DNA from: Kiritimatiellia bacterium
Lineage (GTDB): Bacteria; Verrucomicrobiota; Kiritimatiellia; RFP12; UBA1067
NCBI GenBank assembly: GCA_017525225.1
Contig: JAFXTB010000155.1
Location: forward strand, 1 to 64,000
Reading direction: 5' to 3'
Length of the DNA stretch: 64,000 bases
In this document: in pieces, positions 26,474 to 35,472 of the stretch
How positions within the stretch are numbered: position 1 is the first letter of the stretch
Layout: each line of letters starts with the position of its first letter
Translations under genes and position numbers: made by a program
Notes under the pieces: generated by a model
What the model was told of the DNA's origin: nothing
The model's database searches: none
The model's input: only the letters and a program-made list of their open reading frames with translations

Positions 26474-29400
26474 TCAAAGAGCGTTAACAAGTTCCCAAAG
26501 AGACTTCCTATCGTCCGTCTTCTGCTTCTCTTTTGCAGACTTCGACATTTCAACAGCCATCTTCGCAATGTCCGTATGGAACACCGCATTCCTGATAGCG
26601 AAAAACATTGCGATCCTATTCGTGTAGTTACTGCTTCCGTCAACAACACCCAGGGCGTACTTGTTTGGTGTCTTAGGACTAAAATACTCAAGGTCTAGCC
26701 TCGCTGAATATACCCATTTGCACAATGTTTTAATTGCAGCATTGACATCTTCTTCGAGAGGAAGTCCCAATCCAAAACGATCGAAATACGCCAAGAGAAC
26801 CGACTCGAACAGCGCCTTAATATATACATTGTTGCTCCTATTCTCAAGTATCGGCTTTACCCCAGGACAACTCTCAGCTTTTTCTCGAACCTTCTTCAAC
26901 AAGACCTGATAATGCGAAACCATGTCGAAGAACTCCTTCCCAGGAGCAAACTCTGTTCCTATACGAAATTTTCCTACGGCAGCAAAAGCATTGTCAACAT
27001 ACCCATATTTACCCCTCCACCGCTGAGGGACGCCCTTAAAAGCCTTTAGGTCTTTAGTTGTAAAGCCATAGCATCTTTCTTTACCCGACCATTTCAAGAT
27101 TGGATACAAGAGTTTGTCAAACAAATAACTTAGATCCTGAACATCGAAATTCTCCCATTGTATCACAACCAGCAGACGCGGATCCTTTGTTTCATGCCCA
27201 ACATTTTCATAGCAATCAGGATTAAGACGGATGTCTTCATCTAGCTCCCGCAAATGATACGCCTTCAGTAGATCATGCGGCTCAAGTCGTCTTCCTTTGA
27301 TATTCTGTGAATCAAACAACTGAAACGCATAATCGCGTTCGGTCACACACACAGCAACGACTTGCAGCGAATTAGTAAAGGCTTCTTTGAATTTCGCCTG
27401 GCAATCGTCACCATGGATTTTTAAATAATCCATAATATGGCACAGATTATTGTTGAGATTTCTTCTCGAGTCCGGCATTTGAATAAGCGCAGGATAAAAC
27501 TCCGGTCTTTTCAAAAGGTCACACTCTATTCCTAAGGCAAGCGCCAACAATAAAAATGTCAAAGTACGTTGCTGACCATCGACAATATTGTAAACGCATA
27601 TTCCATCAGCGCTCTTTTCTTTGTGCAGGATAATCGAACCCATCCGATATGGTATGTCGCTCCAGTCATTTTCTTGCGGCTTTTTATCAATCACCATTCG
27701 TTTGATGTCATCCATGAACTCCCAGACATTATCCCTCTCCCATTTGTATGGACGCTGATACTCAGGAATACGCAGATTCATCTTAAACAATTGTGGTATA
27801 GTTATAACCATCGCATTTTTATCCCCAAGGACATCCAGGGTCTCGCCCATAGTCAGCTGATTCTTGAGTGTTTTCAGTTTCTCCCTTATTCCTATGTCCA
27901 GCGTCAGGAACTTCTCTTCTTCTACAACCTTACGCACACTTGGCAACTTGTCTTTGTCGCCGACCTTGTCTCCTTGATGATCTTCTTTTGTTTTTGAGGC
28001 AAGCAGTCCATCATCATTTAATATAACTTCCCGAACATGCATACCTCTTTGATTGAGTCTTAATTTTAATTCCGCAAATTGTCGTATCTCTTCCAAATTT
28101 TCAAACCCGAATTCTTTACACACTTTCTCCCGCTCCACCTTTGTCCTTCTGCTATTGGCGGTAGACGCCCCAAATCCAACAGCAACCAAAGCTGGGTTAT
28201 CATACCCACCTACAGGCCATTCCCAATCAGGCATTAAACTATCACGATCTACATCACAAGGTTTCTTCAACCCATTCTTAGTGGGCATCCACTTGCTATC
28301 CTTCAACTGAATAACAAAGCTTGAATCAGAAATCCTGCCTTCTGCACCACGATTGGGTTTATAAAATGCGGATAACTGTTCTCTCGTCGCGGATATCAGC
28401 ACCTGCCAGACCAGCCGTCCGACACGTTGAAGTTTCGCCGGATCATTTTGTAGCTCACTCAGTTTTTGTATTATCTGCCCTAAGATGTCTATCTTAAAAT
28501 CTTTTTCTTCCTTAGTAGCCTTCATGACATTGCCAGGCGCTCCTCGTAGATAATCCGCCTTAACATGTTCTGATACAGAATCAACACAGGTGATTTGCAA
28601 CTCCAGCATAATGCCGAGTGCCTTAGCAAATTCACGAAGCGTCGTTAACTGTCTATCCCCTAAAATGCCACTATAGACATCCGACAACGAGAATCTGTTA
28701 ACTGTTGCAAGCACATTAGAAACTAGATTCAGTCCAGAATCAATATACGGCGAATCAAGAAAAATCTCGGAAAGCCTAACCCATCTCTTATCACAACAAA
28801 TCACAGGGAAACACCGACATTCACTTGCGTATATCCTGTTAGCCGCCAATAAATCAAGCATTGAACTAAAGTACAACTCATTCTCTTCTATTGTTGCATC
28901 ATTAATTTCTCCGGTTCCTGCCCAGAAATTCTTTATGTAATACTTTAGATTGGAAACCTCATCATATACATCAACATTGAGCTTCTTGAAAAATTCCTTC
29001 AAGGTTTCTCCGTCCGGACAATCATTGATATATTTATCGAAGTCCTCGTGAATAGCCACGGCATCAATCAACTTTACATCAGAACAACATCTAACTAATC
29101 TCTTGCCACAATTTGCAGCAACCAACTCACCTGTTTGCAACCTAATGAAAGGGACCTTTAAGATGCCATCCTTAAACTCTTCATGCAGCCATGCTGCGTA
29201 TTCTTTCCTTGCATATATAAAGAGCTGTATCAACTCGGCATTAGCCTTCCCAGCAAACAACTGCGCGCAATCATGTCTTTCTTGACACTCCCCAACCAAG
29301 GTCTCAATATTAAACTCTTCAATCCCTATATCATCGAAAAACCTGTACGCATTGGAATTCTTTTGTGAAGGATTTTTAGCCCATGCGATATTCGTGTTCT

Positions 29401-30658
29401 TTTTTATTATCTTCAAGTCAGCGTCCGATATGATCTTCTGCATTATTTGGCCGCCGCGACATGCTTCAGAGGCTCTGGCAAAGCCTCCTTGCCTGATTGG
29501 AATTAGACTTTCATTCTTAAATGAATTCAAAACCTCTCTTCTGATAACTTCATACTTTTCCGCAATTCCATCTCTTGAATTCGGCAACACATCGAAGAAA
29601 TCTGTGCTTAATAATCCTGACTGCTTAATGATTTCAAGGCTTTTCTGTTGAAGCGCCGCAATAGCCTCCATCAATTTACGATTTTCTGCTGTGTCTCGAA
29701 TTTCACTACGGCTTACCGTTGGCGCAAATGATGCATGAATCGAATACCGTAACCCCGAATTCTCACCAGTAGCTGGGAAATGAATATAAACACTTGCATC
29801 TGGATCTGAAACAATCCGCTGAGTTATTTTCCTCTCGCCGTCCTCTGATACATTTTCTTCGTCAGCTATTCGATAAGCTAATCCAATTGGAATATTCCGC
29901 TGCTTTATTTCACCATTGTCTTCCACCTGCATTGTAACATCGTCGTCGAAACGAAGATACTTTGTCTCGGAAATCTTTTGACTGGTAAGCGCATGTTTAC
30001 TCACTATTATCGAATTGTTCTGGGGCTGAGGCTTTTTGAAAACAAATCCTCCAGCCGGCATTTGGACGCGAACCTCCTCTATATGTCTTAAGAAAACAAA
30101 CGACCTAGCACTTAAGTCATTGAGCTCATTCGTGATTTCATTAACGGCTTGAACACTACTTTTGCGAACATGGTCAAACGGCAGCACAAAGATTGTCGTA
30201 AAGCCCGGCAGAACTCCTATTCTCTGCACTTCATCATCTTCCAAAATTTCTGGCACCACCAGATTCTTTACCTTGAAGTGCCATTCGCCGGAAATAATTT
30301 TTGGAGTGTTTGTATAAGCATAGACAGATTTGAATCCAATTCCAAATTTTCCTATTCGGGTGTCTTCATCACGCTCATTCACTTTAGTACTACACGCAAC
30401 TCTTGATATAGCACTCACATCAGCAAAATTAAAAGCCCTTCCGTCATGCCGGAAAACCAACTGATCTTGTGTCAGAACAAACTCAACCGTTCGTGCTCCC
30501 TGGTCCTCCGCATTCTGCAACAACTCGTAGATAAAATGCGCGTCCTGAGGGTAGACTTCAATCAGCAACCGCCTAAGAGCCTCAAGTACACTCTTAGACA
30601 TTTCGTTTTCATACCAGTGCTTACTATCCTCTGCAAGCTTCTTGAATTGCTCATTCAT
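26474..30658 (-). CDS. Sacsin/HSP90-like ATPase fused to DUF262
   Basis: A 1394-residue fusion. The N-terminus is a GHKL ATPase of the sacsin type: FIYELLQNAEDQGA (N box, about residue 43), FRHDGRAFNFADV, and GKFGIGFKSVYAYT (about 106). A long alpha/beta middle region follows without recognisable motifs. From about residue 960 there is a full DUF262 domain: LRIPEYQRPYKW, YRMGSIILHKE and NIVDGQQRTLTFLLLALAL (about 1030), with YAFQLFDSQNIKGRRLEPHD after it. The HNH tail is absent. This combines a conformational ATPase with the NTPase/ParB-like module of GmrSD; with the next gene carrying DUF262 plus HNH, the two could form one nuclease complex. The family role in defence is known for DUF262; the fusion's function is inference. 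Confidence 0.8.
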   Translation of the reverse strand: MNEQFKKLAEDSKHWYENEMSKSVLEALRRLLIEVYPQDAHFIYELLQNAEDQGARTVEFVLTQDQLVFRHDGRAFNFADVSAISRVACSTKVNERDEDTRIGKFGIGFKSVYAYTNTPKIISGEWHFKVKNLVVPEILEDDEVQRIGVLPGFTTIFVLPFDHVRKSSVQAVNEITNELNDLSARSFVFLRHIEEVRVQMPAGGFVFKKPQPQNNSIIVSKHALTSQKISETKYLRFDDDVTMQVEDNGEIKQRNIPIGLAYRIADEENVSEDGERKITQRIVSDPDASVYIHFPATGENSGLRYSIHASFAPTVSRSEIRDTAENRKLMEAIAALQQKSLEIIKQSGLLSTDFFDVLPNSRDGIAEKYEVIRREVLNSFKNESLIPIRQGGFARASEACRGGQIMQKIISDADLKIIKKNTNIAWAKNPSQKNSNAYRFFDDIGIEEFNIETLVGECQERHDCAQLFAGKANAELIQLFIYARKEYAAWLHEEFKDGILKVPFIRLQTGELVAANCGKRLVRCCSDVKLIDAVAIHEDFDKYINDCPDGETLKEFFKKLNVDVYDEVSNLKYYIKNFWAGTGEINDATIEENELYFSSMLDLLAANRIYASECRCFPVICCDKRWVRLSEIFLDSPYIDSGLNLVSNVLATVNRFSLSDVYSGILGDRQLTTLREFAKALGIMLELQITCVDSVSEHVKADYLRGAPGNVMKATKEEKDFKIDILGQIIQKLSELQNDPAKLQRVGRLVWQVLISATREQLSAFYKPNRGAEGRISDSSFVIQLKDSKWMPTKNGLKKPCDVDRDSLMPDWEWPVGGYDNPALVAVGFGASTANSRRTKVEREKVCKEFGFENLEEIRQFAELKLRLNQRGMHVREVILNDDGLLASKTKEDHQGDKVGDKDKLPSVRKVVEEEKFLTLDIGIREKLKTLKNQLTMGETLDVLGDKNAMVITIPQLFKMNLRIPEYQRPYKWERDNVWEFMDDIKRMVIDKKPQENDWSDIPYRMGSIILHKEKSADGICVYNIVDGQQRTLTFLLLALALGIECDLLKRPEFYPALIQMPDSRRNLNNNLCHIMDYLKIHGDDCQAKFKEAFTNSLQVVAVCVTERDYAFQLFDSQNIKGRRLEPHDLLKAYHLRELDEDIRLNPDCYENVGHETKDPRLLVVIQWENFDVQDLSYLFDKLLYPILKWSGKERCYGFTTKDLKAFKGVPQRWRGKYGYVDNAFAAVGKFRIGTEFAPGKEFFDMVSHYQVLLKKVREKAESCPGVKPILENRSNNVYIKALFESVLLAYFDRFGLGLPLEEDVNAAIKTLCKWVYSARLDLEYFSPKTPNKYALGVVDGSSNYTNRIAMFFAIRNAVFHTDIAKMAVEMSKSAKEKQKTDDRKSLWELVNAL

Positions 30659-30704
30659 GCGAATCTCTCCTTGTTAGTTCATGGCATGTCATTCAAACGG
30701 GAGC

Positions 30705-31139
30705 TCAATGCGAAGCCAACCACTCGCAAGCACCTGCCCATTTTTGACGCGCATTGTCTAATAGCTCTTCTGGAATACCTTCACCGTTCTCCAGGGACGA
30801 CCAGAAATCCTGGAGCTTCCCGAATGCCGCCTGAAAAACCCCATTCCCTCCATTTGATCCCTGAGCAGCTGTGAACGCAGCTGTCCTCATTAATATACGG
30901 ATGATATCAGAGACTTGCTCGCCGCCCCTGTATAAATACAAATTGTAGGAAGGCAATTCGGCCTCATGCATCCGGCTCACATACTCTTCGGTCAGATGCA
31001 AGGCGTATTTACGATGATTTCGAGGATCCAACCGTTTTTTATCTCCGCCTGGGACCTTGGGCATGTCAAGCCAGGCAAGGAAATACACAGCAACATCTTG
31101 CCAGTTTTCCGCATTCATAACATCATCCAGCATTATCAT
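30705..31139 (-). CDS. Hypothetical 144-residue protein of the DUF262 cluster
   Basis: Not recognised. The start at 31139 is chosen for GGAGGAACTGCG just before ATG; a longer frame to 31202 would overlap the preceding gene. It is helical, with LPSYNLYLYRGGEQVSDIIR and a C-terminal segment FQAAFGKLQDFWSSLENGE. It lies between the 319-residue protein and the ATPase-DUF262 fusion with gaps of about 45 bases, so it is probably a conserved accessory subunit. Confidence 0.65.
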   Translation of the reverse strand: MIMLDDVMNAENWQDVAVYFLAWLDMPKVPGGDKKRLDPRNHRKYALHLTEEYVSRMHEAELPSYNLYLYRGGEQVSDIIRILMRTAAFTAAQGSNGGNGVFQAAFGKLQDFWSSLENGEGIPEELLDNARQKWAGACEWLASH

Positions 31140-31182
31140 CGCAGTTCCTCCATTCAGATTCTTCCGAGTTGCTATTAATTCA

Positions 31183-32142
31183 TCAACCTGCCGATGGTAC
31201 AACTATGAAATGGCCATGTCCACGCAAAAGGCGAGGTATGCTGATCCTGAAGTCGCCAGGCATATTGCGTGAAAAATCAATGATGATAGACCGACACCCT
31301 TTTCCCAAAAGTTTCTCAACAGGGATCCATGGGCGATCATAATCAGTGGCAACATAATAGGCGTATCGATAGGGGGCGCCTTCTTCACCGCATTTGTAGA
31401 GGCGAAAATCATCATCATCCGGTAGCCCGAACATCTCATCCAGCCCAGAATGTTCAGGATCGCCGTATCCTTCACCAATGATAACTAGCCCATCGGCAGT
31501 AAAGGAATCAAGGCCAATCTCGCCCTTTCGACAGACATAAACCAACACATGGCGTTGGGAATGTCCCTTCCCGCCTTTAGACTTAGGAGGTTTTGATGCG
31601 CCAGAATCTTCGGCAACAGCCGGAAAGTCACGATTCCCCGCATTTCCACCAGGGACAATGATTCTCCTAATATCGCTTTCCTCTATCTCCTTCAATTCCT
31701 GAGGAATAGTAAAATTCCGAGGTTCAATCTGAATATTCATTTCTCTAAGATCGTAATTCAACCATCCAAAAAGAACAATGCAATAATCCCCAATCTCCCC
31801 ATGTGTGTAATACTGCTGATTATTATGCGTAAACGGATGCTCAAGAATGAACCTCGCTCGAGTATCGTCCGGCGCTCTTGAACCTTGAGCCTTTTGCTCA
31901 ATCTCTTCGTGCGTACTTAGCAATCGTCTACCAGACCAGTAATATCTTGTATTCGGACGTTCGTTGCGAAAGCTATTGAATATCGCTTCAGGCACCCCCT
32001 TTTCAAACGCAGTATCAAGTACTTTAAGGAGTGTATCTTTATAGTTCCCATTGTCCAATTGTACATTGTTATCAACAATCACTCTGAACTTACGATTGCC
32101 GTTTTGAGGATTAAACCTCTTGAAGTCATTAAGCCTTGCCAT
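31183..32142 (-). CDS. Hypothetical 319-residue protein, first gene of the DUF262 cluster
   Basis: Not recognised. It is soluble and mixed alpha/beta, with a Gly/Lys/Ser-rich linker (KPPKSKGGKGHSQRH, about residue 190) separating an N-terminal half (HPFTHNNQQYYTHGEIGDYC) from a C-terminal half containing FTADGLVIIGEGYGDPE. It heads the four-gene run 32142 to 24291 and is as AT-rich as its neighbours. Sensor or specificity roles are possible but unsupported. Confidence 0.65.
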   Translation of the reverse strand: MARLNDFKRFNPQNGNRKFRVIVDNNVQLDNGNYKDTLLKVLDTAFEKGVPEAIFNSFRNERPNTRYYWSGRRLLSTHEEIEQKAQGSRAPDDTRARFILEHPFTHNNQQYYTHGEIGDYCIVLFGWLNYDLREMNIQIEPRNFTIPQELKEIEESDIRRIIVPGGNAGNRDFPAVAEDSGASKPPKSKGGKGHSQRHVLVYVCRKGEIGLDSFTADGLVIIGEGYGDPEHSGLDEMFGLPDDDDFRLYKCGEEGAPYRYAYYVATDYDRPWIPVEKLLGKGCRSIIIDFSRNMPGDFRISIPRLLRGHGHFIVVPSAG

Positions 32143-32159
32143 TTTATTCTCTTTTTCTT

Positions 32160-32225
32160 TTAATTTTCGTCACAAACAAACGTCATCTTCCCGCCGACAC
32201 GGTCGACGACGATTCCGTCATACAG
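32160..32225 (-). pseudogene. Relic of a retropepsin-like gene, C-terminal end
   Basis: The short minus frame ending at 32160 translates to LYDGIVVDRVGGKMTFVCDEN, closely matching the last residues of the intact aspartyl-protease-like gene at 43126 (LVVDRVGGKLTFVKN). The rest of the gene is gone and the frame runs out into the NUDIX gene. It shows that DNA has been lost or exchanged here. Confidence 0.55.
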
Positions 32226-32625
32226 CACCTCCAAACACCACCGGCAACAGTTCCGCGTCGGCGGGACAGAAGTCAAGGGAGGACATCTCGGCGGGGGTGT
32301 ACCAGCCGAGGGCTTCGTGCTCAAGCGCGGTGGGCTCCGCACCGGGCGCGGGCTCGCAGTCGATGAGCGTCAGGTGGATCGTGCGGTCAGGGTAGGCATG
32401 GGTAACGGATGTGCGGACGCGCGCGTTGACGATCTCAAGCGCGATCTCCTCGCGGCATTCGCGCGCAAGCGCCTCGCAGGGCGTCTCGCCGGGTTCGATC
32501 TTCCCGCCGATGAACTCCCAGTGCCCGCCCAGCGACTTGCCCACAGGCCGCCGACCGAGGAGATAGCGATCCCCTCGGCGGATGATACCGCCTACGACTT
32601 CGATGACCTTTTCTTCCGTGTTCAT
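32218..32625 (-). CDS. NUDIX hydrolase (MutT-like)
   Basis: A 135-residue pyrophosphohydrolase. The Nudix box is complete: GGKIEPGETPCEALARECREEI (Gx5Ex7REUxEExGU type; shown here only to name it, the Glu pair is at about residues 54-58). GGHWEFIGG before it and WYTPAEMSSLDFCPAD after it match 8-oxo-dGTP-diphosphatase-like members; ADP-ribose is another common NUDIX substrate and would fit the island. The start at 32625 (MNTEEKVIEVVGG) is the first ATG usable after the promoter, since the upstream ATG overlaps the -10. Confidence 0.88.
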   Translation of the reverse strand: MNTEEKVIEVVGGIIRRGDRYLLGRRPVGKSLGGHWEFIGGKIEPGETPCEALARECREEIALEIVNARVRTSVTHAYPDRTIHLTLIDCEPAPGAEPTALEHEALGWYTPAEMSSLDFCPADAELLPVVFGGAV

Positions 32626-32641
32626 CTCATCAACCGATCGC

Positions 32642-32647
32642 ATTATA
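32642..32647 (-). promoter_or_regulatory. Extended -10 promoter of the NUDIX gene
   Basis: Minus strand ATGGTATAAT, 16 bases before ATG 32625, so the leader would be only about 9 bases. Confidence 0.65.
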
Positions 32648-32702
32648 CCATATTTCCTGGCGCTTGTGTGGACTTGCTGGAAAATTCCCCTGGACATTAG
32701 GA

Positions 32703-33083
32703 TTACTTCGCGTTCCACGCAATGGCACGCTCGGGATGCCAGCCGAGGAGGTCCTCGTGAATGGGCTCCAGGACGAACACCTTCTCGACGCCCTCCACCT
32801 CCACGAGATACCGCTTGGTCGTAGGTACGTACTCCCACATCTCGGGACTGGTGAAATGCATGATATACCGAATGCGGAAACGATCATGGCGGACGACCCA
32901 CAGTTCGCCCAGTACCTTGTAGCGCGCCGAGATCCACGCAAGGATCTCGGCCTGGGTGCCAGTCGGCAGGGACTCGCCGCGGTACTCGACCTGCCCGTCG
33001 ACGAGACAGTGGTAGCGCTGCCGGCACGAGGCAAGCGTTTCAATGAGTGAACCGAGCCTGTCAGGTGGATTCCAGATAATCAT
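32703..33083 (-). CDS. Hypothetical 126-residue protein
   Basis: Not recognised. The protein is compact, Trp-rich and beta-rich (AWISARYKVLGELWVVRHD, FTSPEMWEYVPTTKRY, EPIHEDLLGWHPE). The leader carries GGAAGAAGGA as ribosome binding site and a copy of the TTTAAT/TTCAACAA box (33099-33119). Confidence 0.65.
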   Translation of the reverse strand: MIIWNPPDRLGSLIETLASCRQRYHCLVDGQVEYRGESLPTGTQAEILAWISARYKVLGELWVVRHDRFRIRYIMHFTSPEMWEYVPTTKRYLVEVEGVEKVFVLEPIHEDLLGWHPERAIAWNAK

Positions 33084-33098
33084 GTGTCATTCCTTCTT

Positions 33099-33119
33099 CC
33101 TTGTTGAAACAATTAAATC
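33099..33119 (-). promoter_or_regulatory. Leader box TTTAAT-N4-TTCAACAA, copy 1
   Basis: Minus strand GATTTAATTGTTTCAACAAG, with AGAAACCGT about ten bases further upstream. The same combination occurs after both tRNA-like genes and part of it upstream of the RtcR-like gene. It may be an activator or RNA element of the island. Confidence 0.4.
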
Positions 33120-33145
33120 ATTGTTGACGGTTTCTTATTGCAGGC

Positions 33146-33886
33146 TTATTCCCCTTTCCAGCCTGGCATCTCTTCCATCCACGGCTCAAGCGGTATAGAC
33201 TTCGCCCGCAGCGCGGCCTTGTAACCGGCAAAGTCAAAATCAACCTTGCGGAATTGGACCTCGCCCGTCACCGAGTCGAAGATCACATAGCTAGAGTACG
33301 GATTGACCCTGGGATAGCCCACTGAGCCAACGTTGACCAGGTACGACCACTTGTCGTCCATCTTGAAGTCGTGCGGTTCGAGCTGTTCGCTGTCGGGGTA
33401 ACCTTCCGTCTTCACCCTGTACAGCGCCTCTTGGTGGGTATGCCCGACGAACTGGAGCCGCTCACGTCCGTTGAGAATCGAGTCGCGAGCGGCCTGCCTG
33501 TCGCGAACATACCGCATATCCATCGGCGAGTAACAGCTTCCATGCGCCACCTCGAAGCCGTCGCCCAGGTACACGTATGGCAGCGACCTGAGCCAGGCCA
33601 AGTCCTCCTCCCCCAGCTCGGCGCGGTGCCGATTCACGCCGGCCTGGGCGGAACCGATCATATAGCCGATGCCGATGTAGTCCGCGACAGACTGGTCATG
33701 ATTCCCCATTATCGTGGGAATCTCACACTCGCGCAAGATGCGGATCGTTTCGGACGGATACGGGCCATACCCCACCACGTCCCCGGCGCAGATAACCTGC
33801 TCCGCTCCGCACTGCTCCGCATCCGCGAGCACCCTCTCGAGAGCCGTCGGATTGGCATGTACATCGCTAATTATTGCAAACTTCAT
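33146..33886 (-). CDS. Metallophosphoesterase, island paralogue
   Basis: A 246-residue calcineurin-like phosphoesterase with SDVHANPTALERVL, AGDVVGYGP, MGNHDQS, VGHTHQEA and NVGSVGYPRVNPYSSY, so all metal ligands are kept. It matches the backbone gene at 14449-15186 in length and layout, including the SYVIFD C-terminal beta segment. It may hydrolyse a cyclic or phosphorylated nucleotide; the island context suggests end-repair or signal removal, but this is inference. The leader has AAAGGAAACAGAC before the ATG. Confidence 0.85.
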   Translation of the reverse strand: MKFAIISDVHANPTALERVLADAEQCGAEQVICAGDVVGYGPYPSETIRILRECEIPTIMGNHDQSVADYIGIGYMIGSAQAGVNRHRAELGEEDLAWLRSLPYVYLGDGFEVAHGSCYSPMDMRYVRDRQAARDSILNGRERLQFVGHTHQEALYRVKTEGYPDSEQLEPHDFKMDDKWSYLVNVGSVGYPRVNPYSSYVIFDSVTGEVQFRKVDFDFAGYKAALRAKSIPLEPWMEEMPGWKGE

Positions 33887-33922
33887 GTCTGTTTCCTTTG
33901 CTTTTTGATTTCTTGCTGTTTG

Positions 33923-34183
33923 TCAACCGCAATTGGCACGGAGTCTCCTACGTTCGGCGAGCCGCCGCCAGAACTCCTCCCTCGCGGCGGCATTTTGGGC
34001 CTCCTCCGCTGCCTTCGCAGCCTCCTGCGCGGCCTTCTCACTCGCGCGCTCGGCGAGAATCTCCAGCGCGCGCTCGCGCGAAGCGTGGTAGATACGCATC
34101 ACCATCTTCACCTTGATTTCGGCGAACCGCTTCTCTTCTGACGCTGCTGTACGGGGGCTTCCCGGGACTAGTACAATCTTCAT
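33923..34183 (-). CDS. Small charged protein with the KVKMVMRIY module
   Basis: An 86-residue protein, start at 34183 (AAAGGAGAAAACGG before ATG). The core FAEIKVKMVMRIYHASRERA, then LEILAER, is shared with the 97-residue protein at 56718-57011. The rest is an Ala/Glu/Arg-rich helix, probably coiled coil. The family is unknown to me. Having two copies in the same island and no other recognised domain suggests an adaptor or antitoxin-like partner. Confidence 0.7.
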   Translation of the reverse strand: MKIVLVPGSPRTAASEEKRFAEIKVKMVMRIYHASRERALEILAERASEKAAQEAAKAAEEAQNAAAREEFWRRLAERRRLRANCG

Positions 34184-34197
34184 TCCGTTTTCTCCTT

Positions 34198-34968
34198 TTA
34201 CTGGAACCAATGCTGACTGGTTCCCACCGCCTCGAGCAGTTCCTTGCCCAGTGCGTAGGCACTCTGCGTATCCTCGACGACGAGGTATTCGGAGGAGCTG
34301 TGGGCGAGCCGGCCTCCGTTGCCAACGTTGAAGCACATCACCTTCGTCTTGTCGCGGATCTGCGTGACGTCCGTGAACGGCTCGTCATTGAAACGGGTGA
34401 CACCGTGCCGGGCGCAGACTGGCTGCAGAATCTCTCCGAAGAAGCCGTCGGAGTAGAGCAGGCGACCCGAGCAGGTGCGGCTTGCGCGGTTGCGGTCCGG
34501 CGAGTCGAACGACAGGCAGAAGCCCACATCGCCGAACCAGCCTACATCGAGCTCGCGCGACCCGAGCATGCCCAGCTCCTCTTCAACGAAGAAGACGGCA
34601 TTCACCACGGGCAGGACATCCACGAGCGCGAGCGCGATGGCGCATCCGAGCTTGTCGTCGGCCCCGATGCCGCCGTCCTCCGCATACAGCTCCGTATGTC
34701 CGCCGCGCACCCGTTCCAGGATGTCAATCAGCTGGGCCTGGTCGACGAACACGCCCTGCCAGGTCTGGACCGTGTCCATGTGATTGACCAGGCACGGATA
34801 GCATCCGCCTGCCGGATTCCCCTTTGCGAGATAGAGATTCCCCTTCCCGTCGCGGTGATGGTCGATCCCGCGTTCGTCCGCGAACCGTTCGACGTATTCA
34901 CGGAGCATCGTCTCCTTGCCGGAGCACGAAGGCACGGACAGCACTTCTTTGACGAACTCTTTCGTCAT
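34198..34968 (-). CDS. M20-family peptidase-like protein
   Basis: A 256-residue zinc peptidase-like protein with NHMDTVQTW (His-x-Asp, about residue 63), GIGADDKLGCAIAL (bridging Asp), VEEELGMLGSREL (Glu pair), SFDSPDRN (Asp) and a late AHSSSEY (His). It resembles peptidase T / aminoacylase-like enzymes in compact form. The start at 34968 (MTKEFVKEVLS) follows AAGGAAAGAAGAA. It lies 14 bases upstream of the small KVKMVMRIY protein. The function in this island is unclear. Confidence 0.75.
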   Translation of the reverse strand: MTKEFVKEVLSVPSCSGKETMLREYVERFADERGIDHHRDGKGNLYLAKGNPAGGCYPCLVNHMDTVQTWQGVFVDQAQLIDILERVRGGHTELYAEDGGIGADDKLGCAIALALVDVLPVVNAVFFVEEELGMLGSRELDVGWFGDVGFCLSFDSPDRNRASRTCSGRLLYSDGFFGEILQPVCARHGVTRFNDEPFTDVTQIRDKTKVMCFNVGNGGRLAHSSSEYLVVEDTQSAYALGKELLEAVGTSQHWFQ

Positions 34969-35047
34969 TTCTCTTCTTTCCTTTCTTGAAATCTGCTTTA
35001 GTGGTCGCCATTTGGGCACTGCCATTCAAGTACCCACCTTCGGTTTT

Positions 35048-35416
35048 TCACGCCGCCGTGGTGATCCCCGCCACGGACGGCGCGATGGCGGAAGCATTCG
35101 CTTCTACGGTCGCGGCCGCAGTTTCCAGCGAAGGCCATTCCTCCAGGAGCTCGCCGGTCCAGGCGTCGCACACGTAGCGGCCGCCAGTCATGGTCTCGAC
35201 CTCGAGCACGTCGCCGCGGACGCAGGCCGAGGCGATGGCGCCGTCGAAACGGCGGGCGAATATGACACGGCCGCGCCGGGTCCGTACCTGCACATCGTCG
35301 GAGCCGAGCCTGTACTGCGCGAACGGCGTAGACACGGAACGGGTACGGCGGGAGCGCTTCGCGATGGTCGCCGCAGCGACACGATCGGAATTCCAGGATG
35401 ATTTGAGTGTTTTCAT
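35048..35416 (-). CDS. Hypothetical 122-residue protein
   Basis: Not recognised. The basic N-terminus (DRVAAATIAKRSRRTRS) is followed by a beta-rich stretch that could be a small barrel: VQVRTRRGRVIFARRF, EVETMTGGRYVCDAWTGEL. Nucleic-acid binding is possible. It has its own leader with GAGGAAGAAGCA before the ATG. Confidence 0.6.
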   Translation of the reverse strand: MKTLKSSWNSDRVAAATIAKRSRRTRSVSTPFAQYRLGSDDVQVRTRRGRVIFARRFDGAIASACVRGDVLEVETMTGGRYVCDAWTGELLEEWPSLETAAATVEANASAIAPSVAGITTAA

Positions 35417-35472
35417 TGCTTCTTCCTCACTATTAAATACAAAGAGTTTGCGCGCGGATCGAGAGAAGACGG

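Noticed and set aside
32626-32643. Upstream ATG of the NUDIX gene (MRSVDE start)
   Set aside because: That ATG lies within the TATAAT box, upstream of the expected transcript start.
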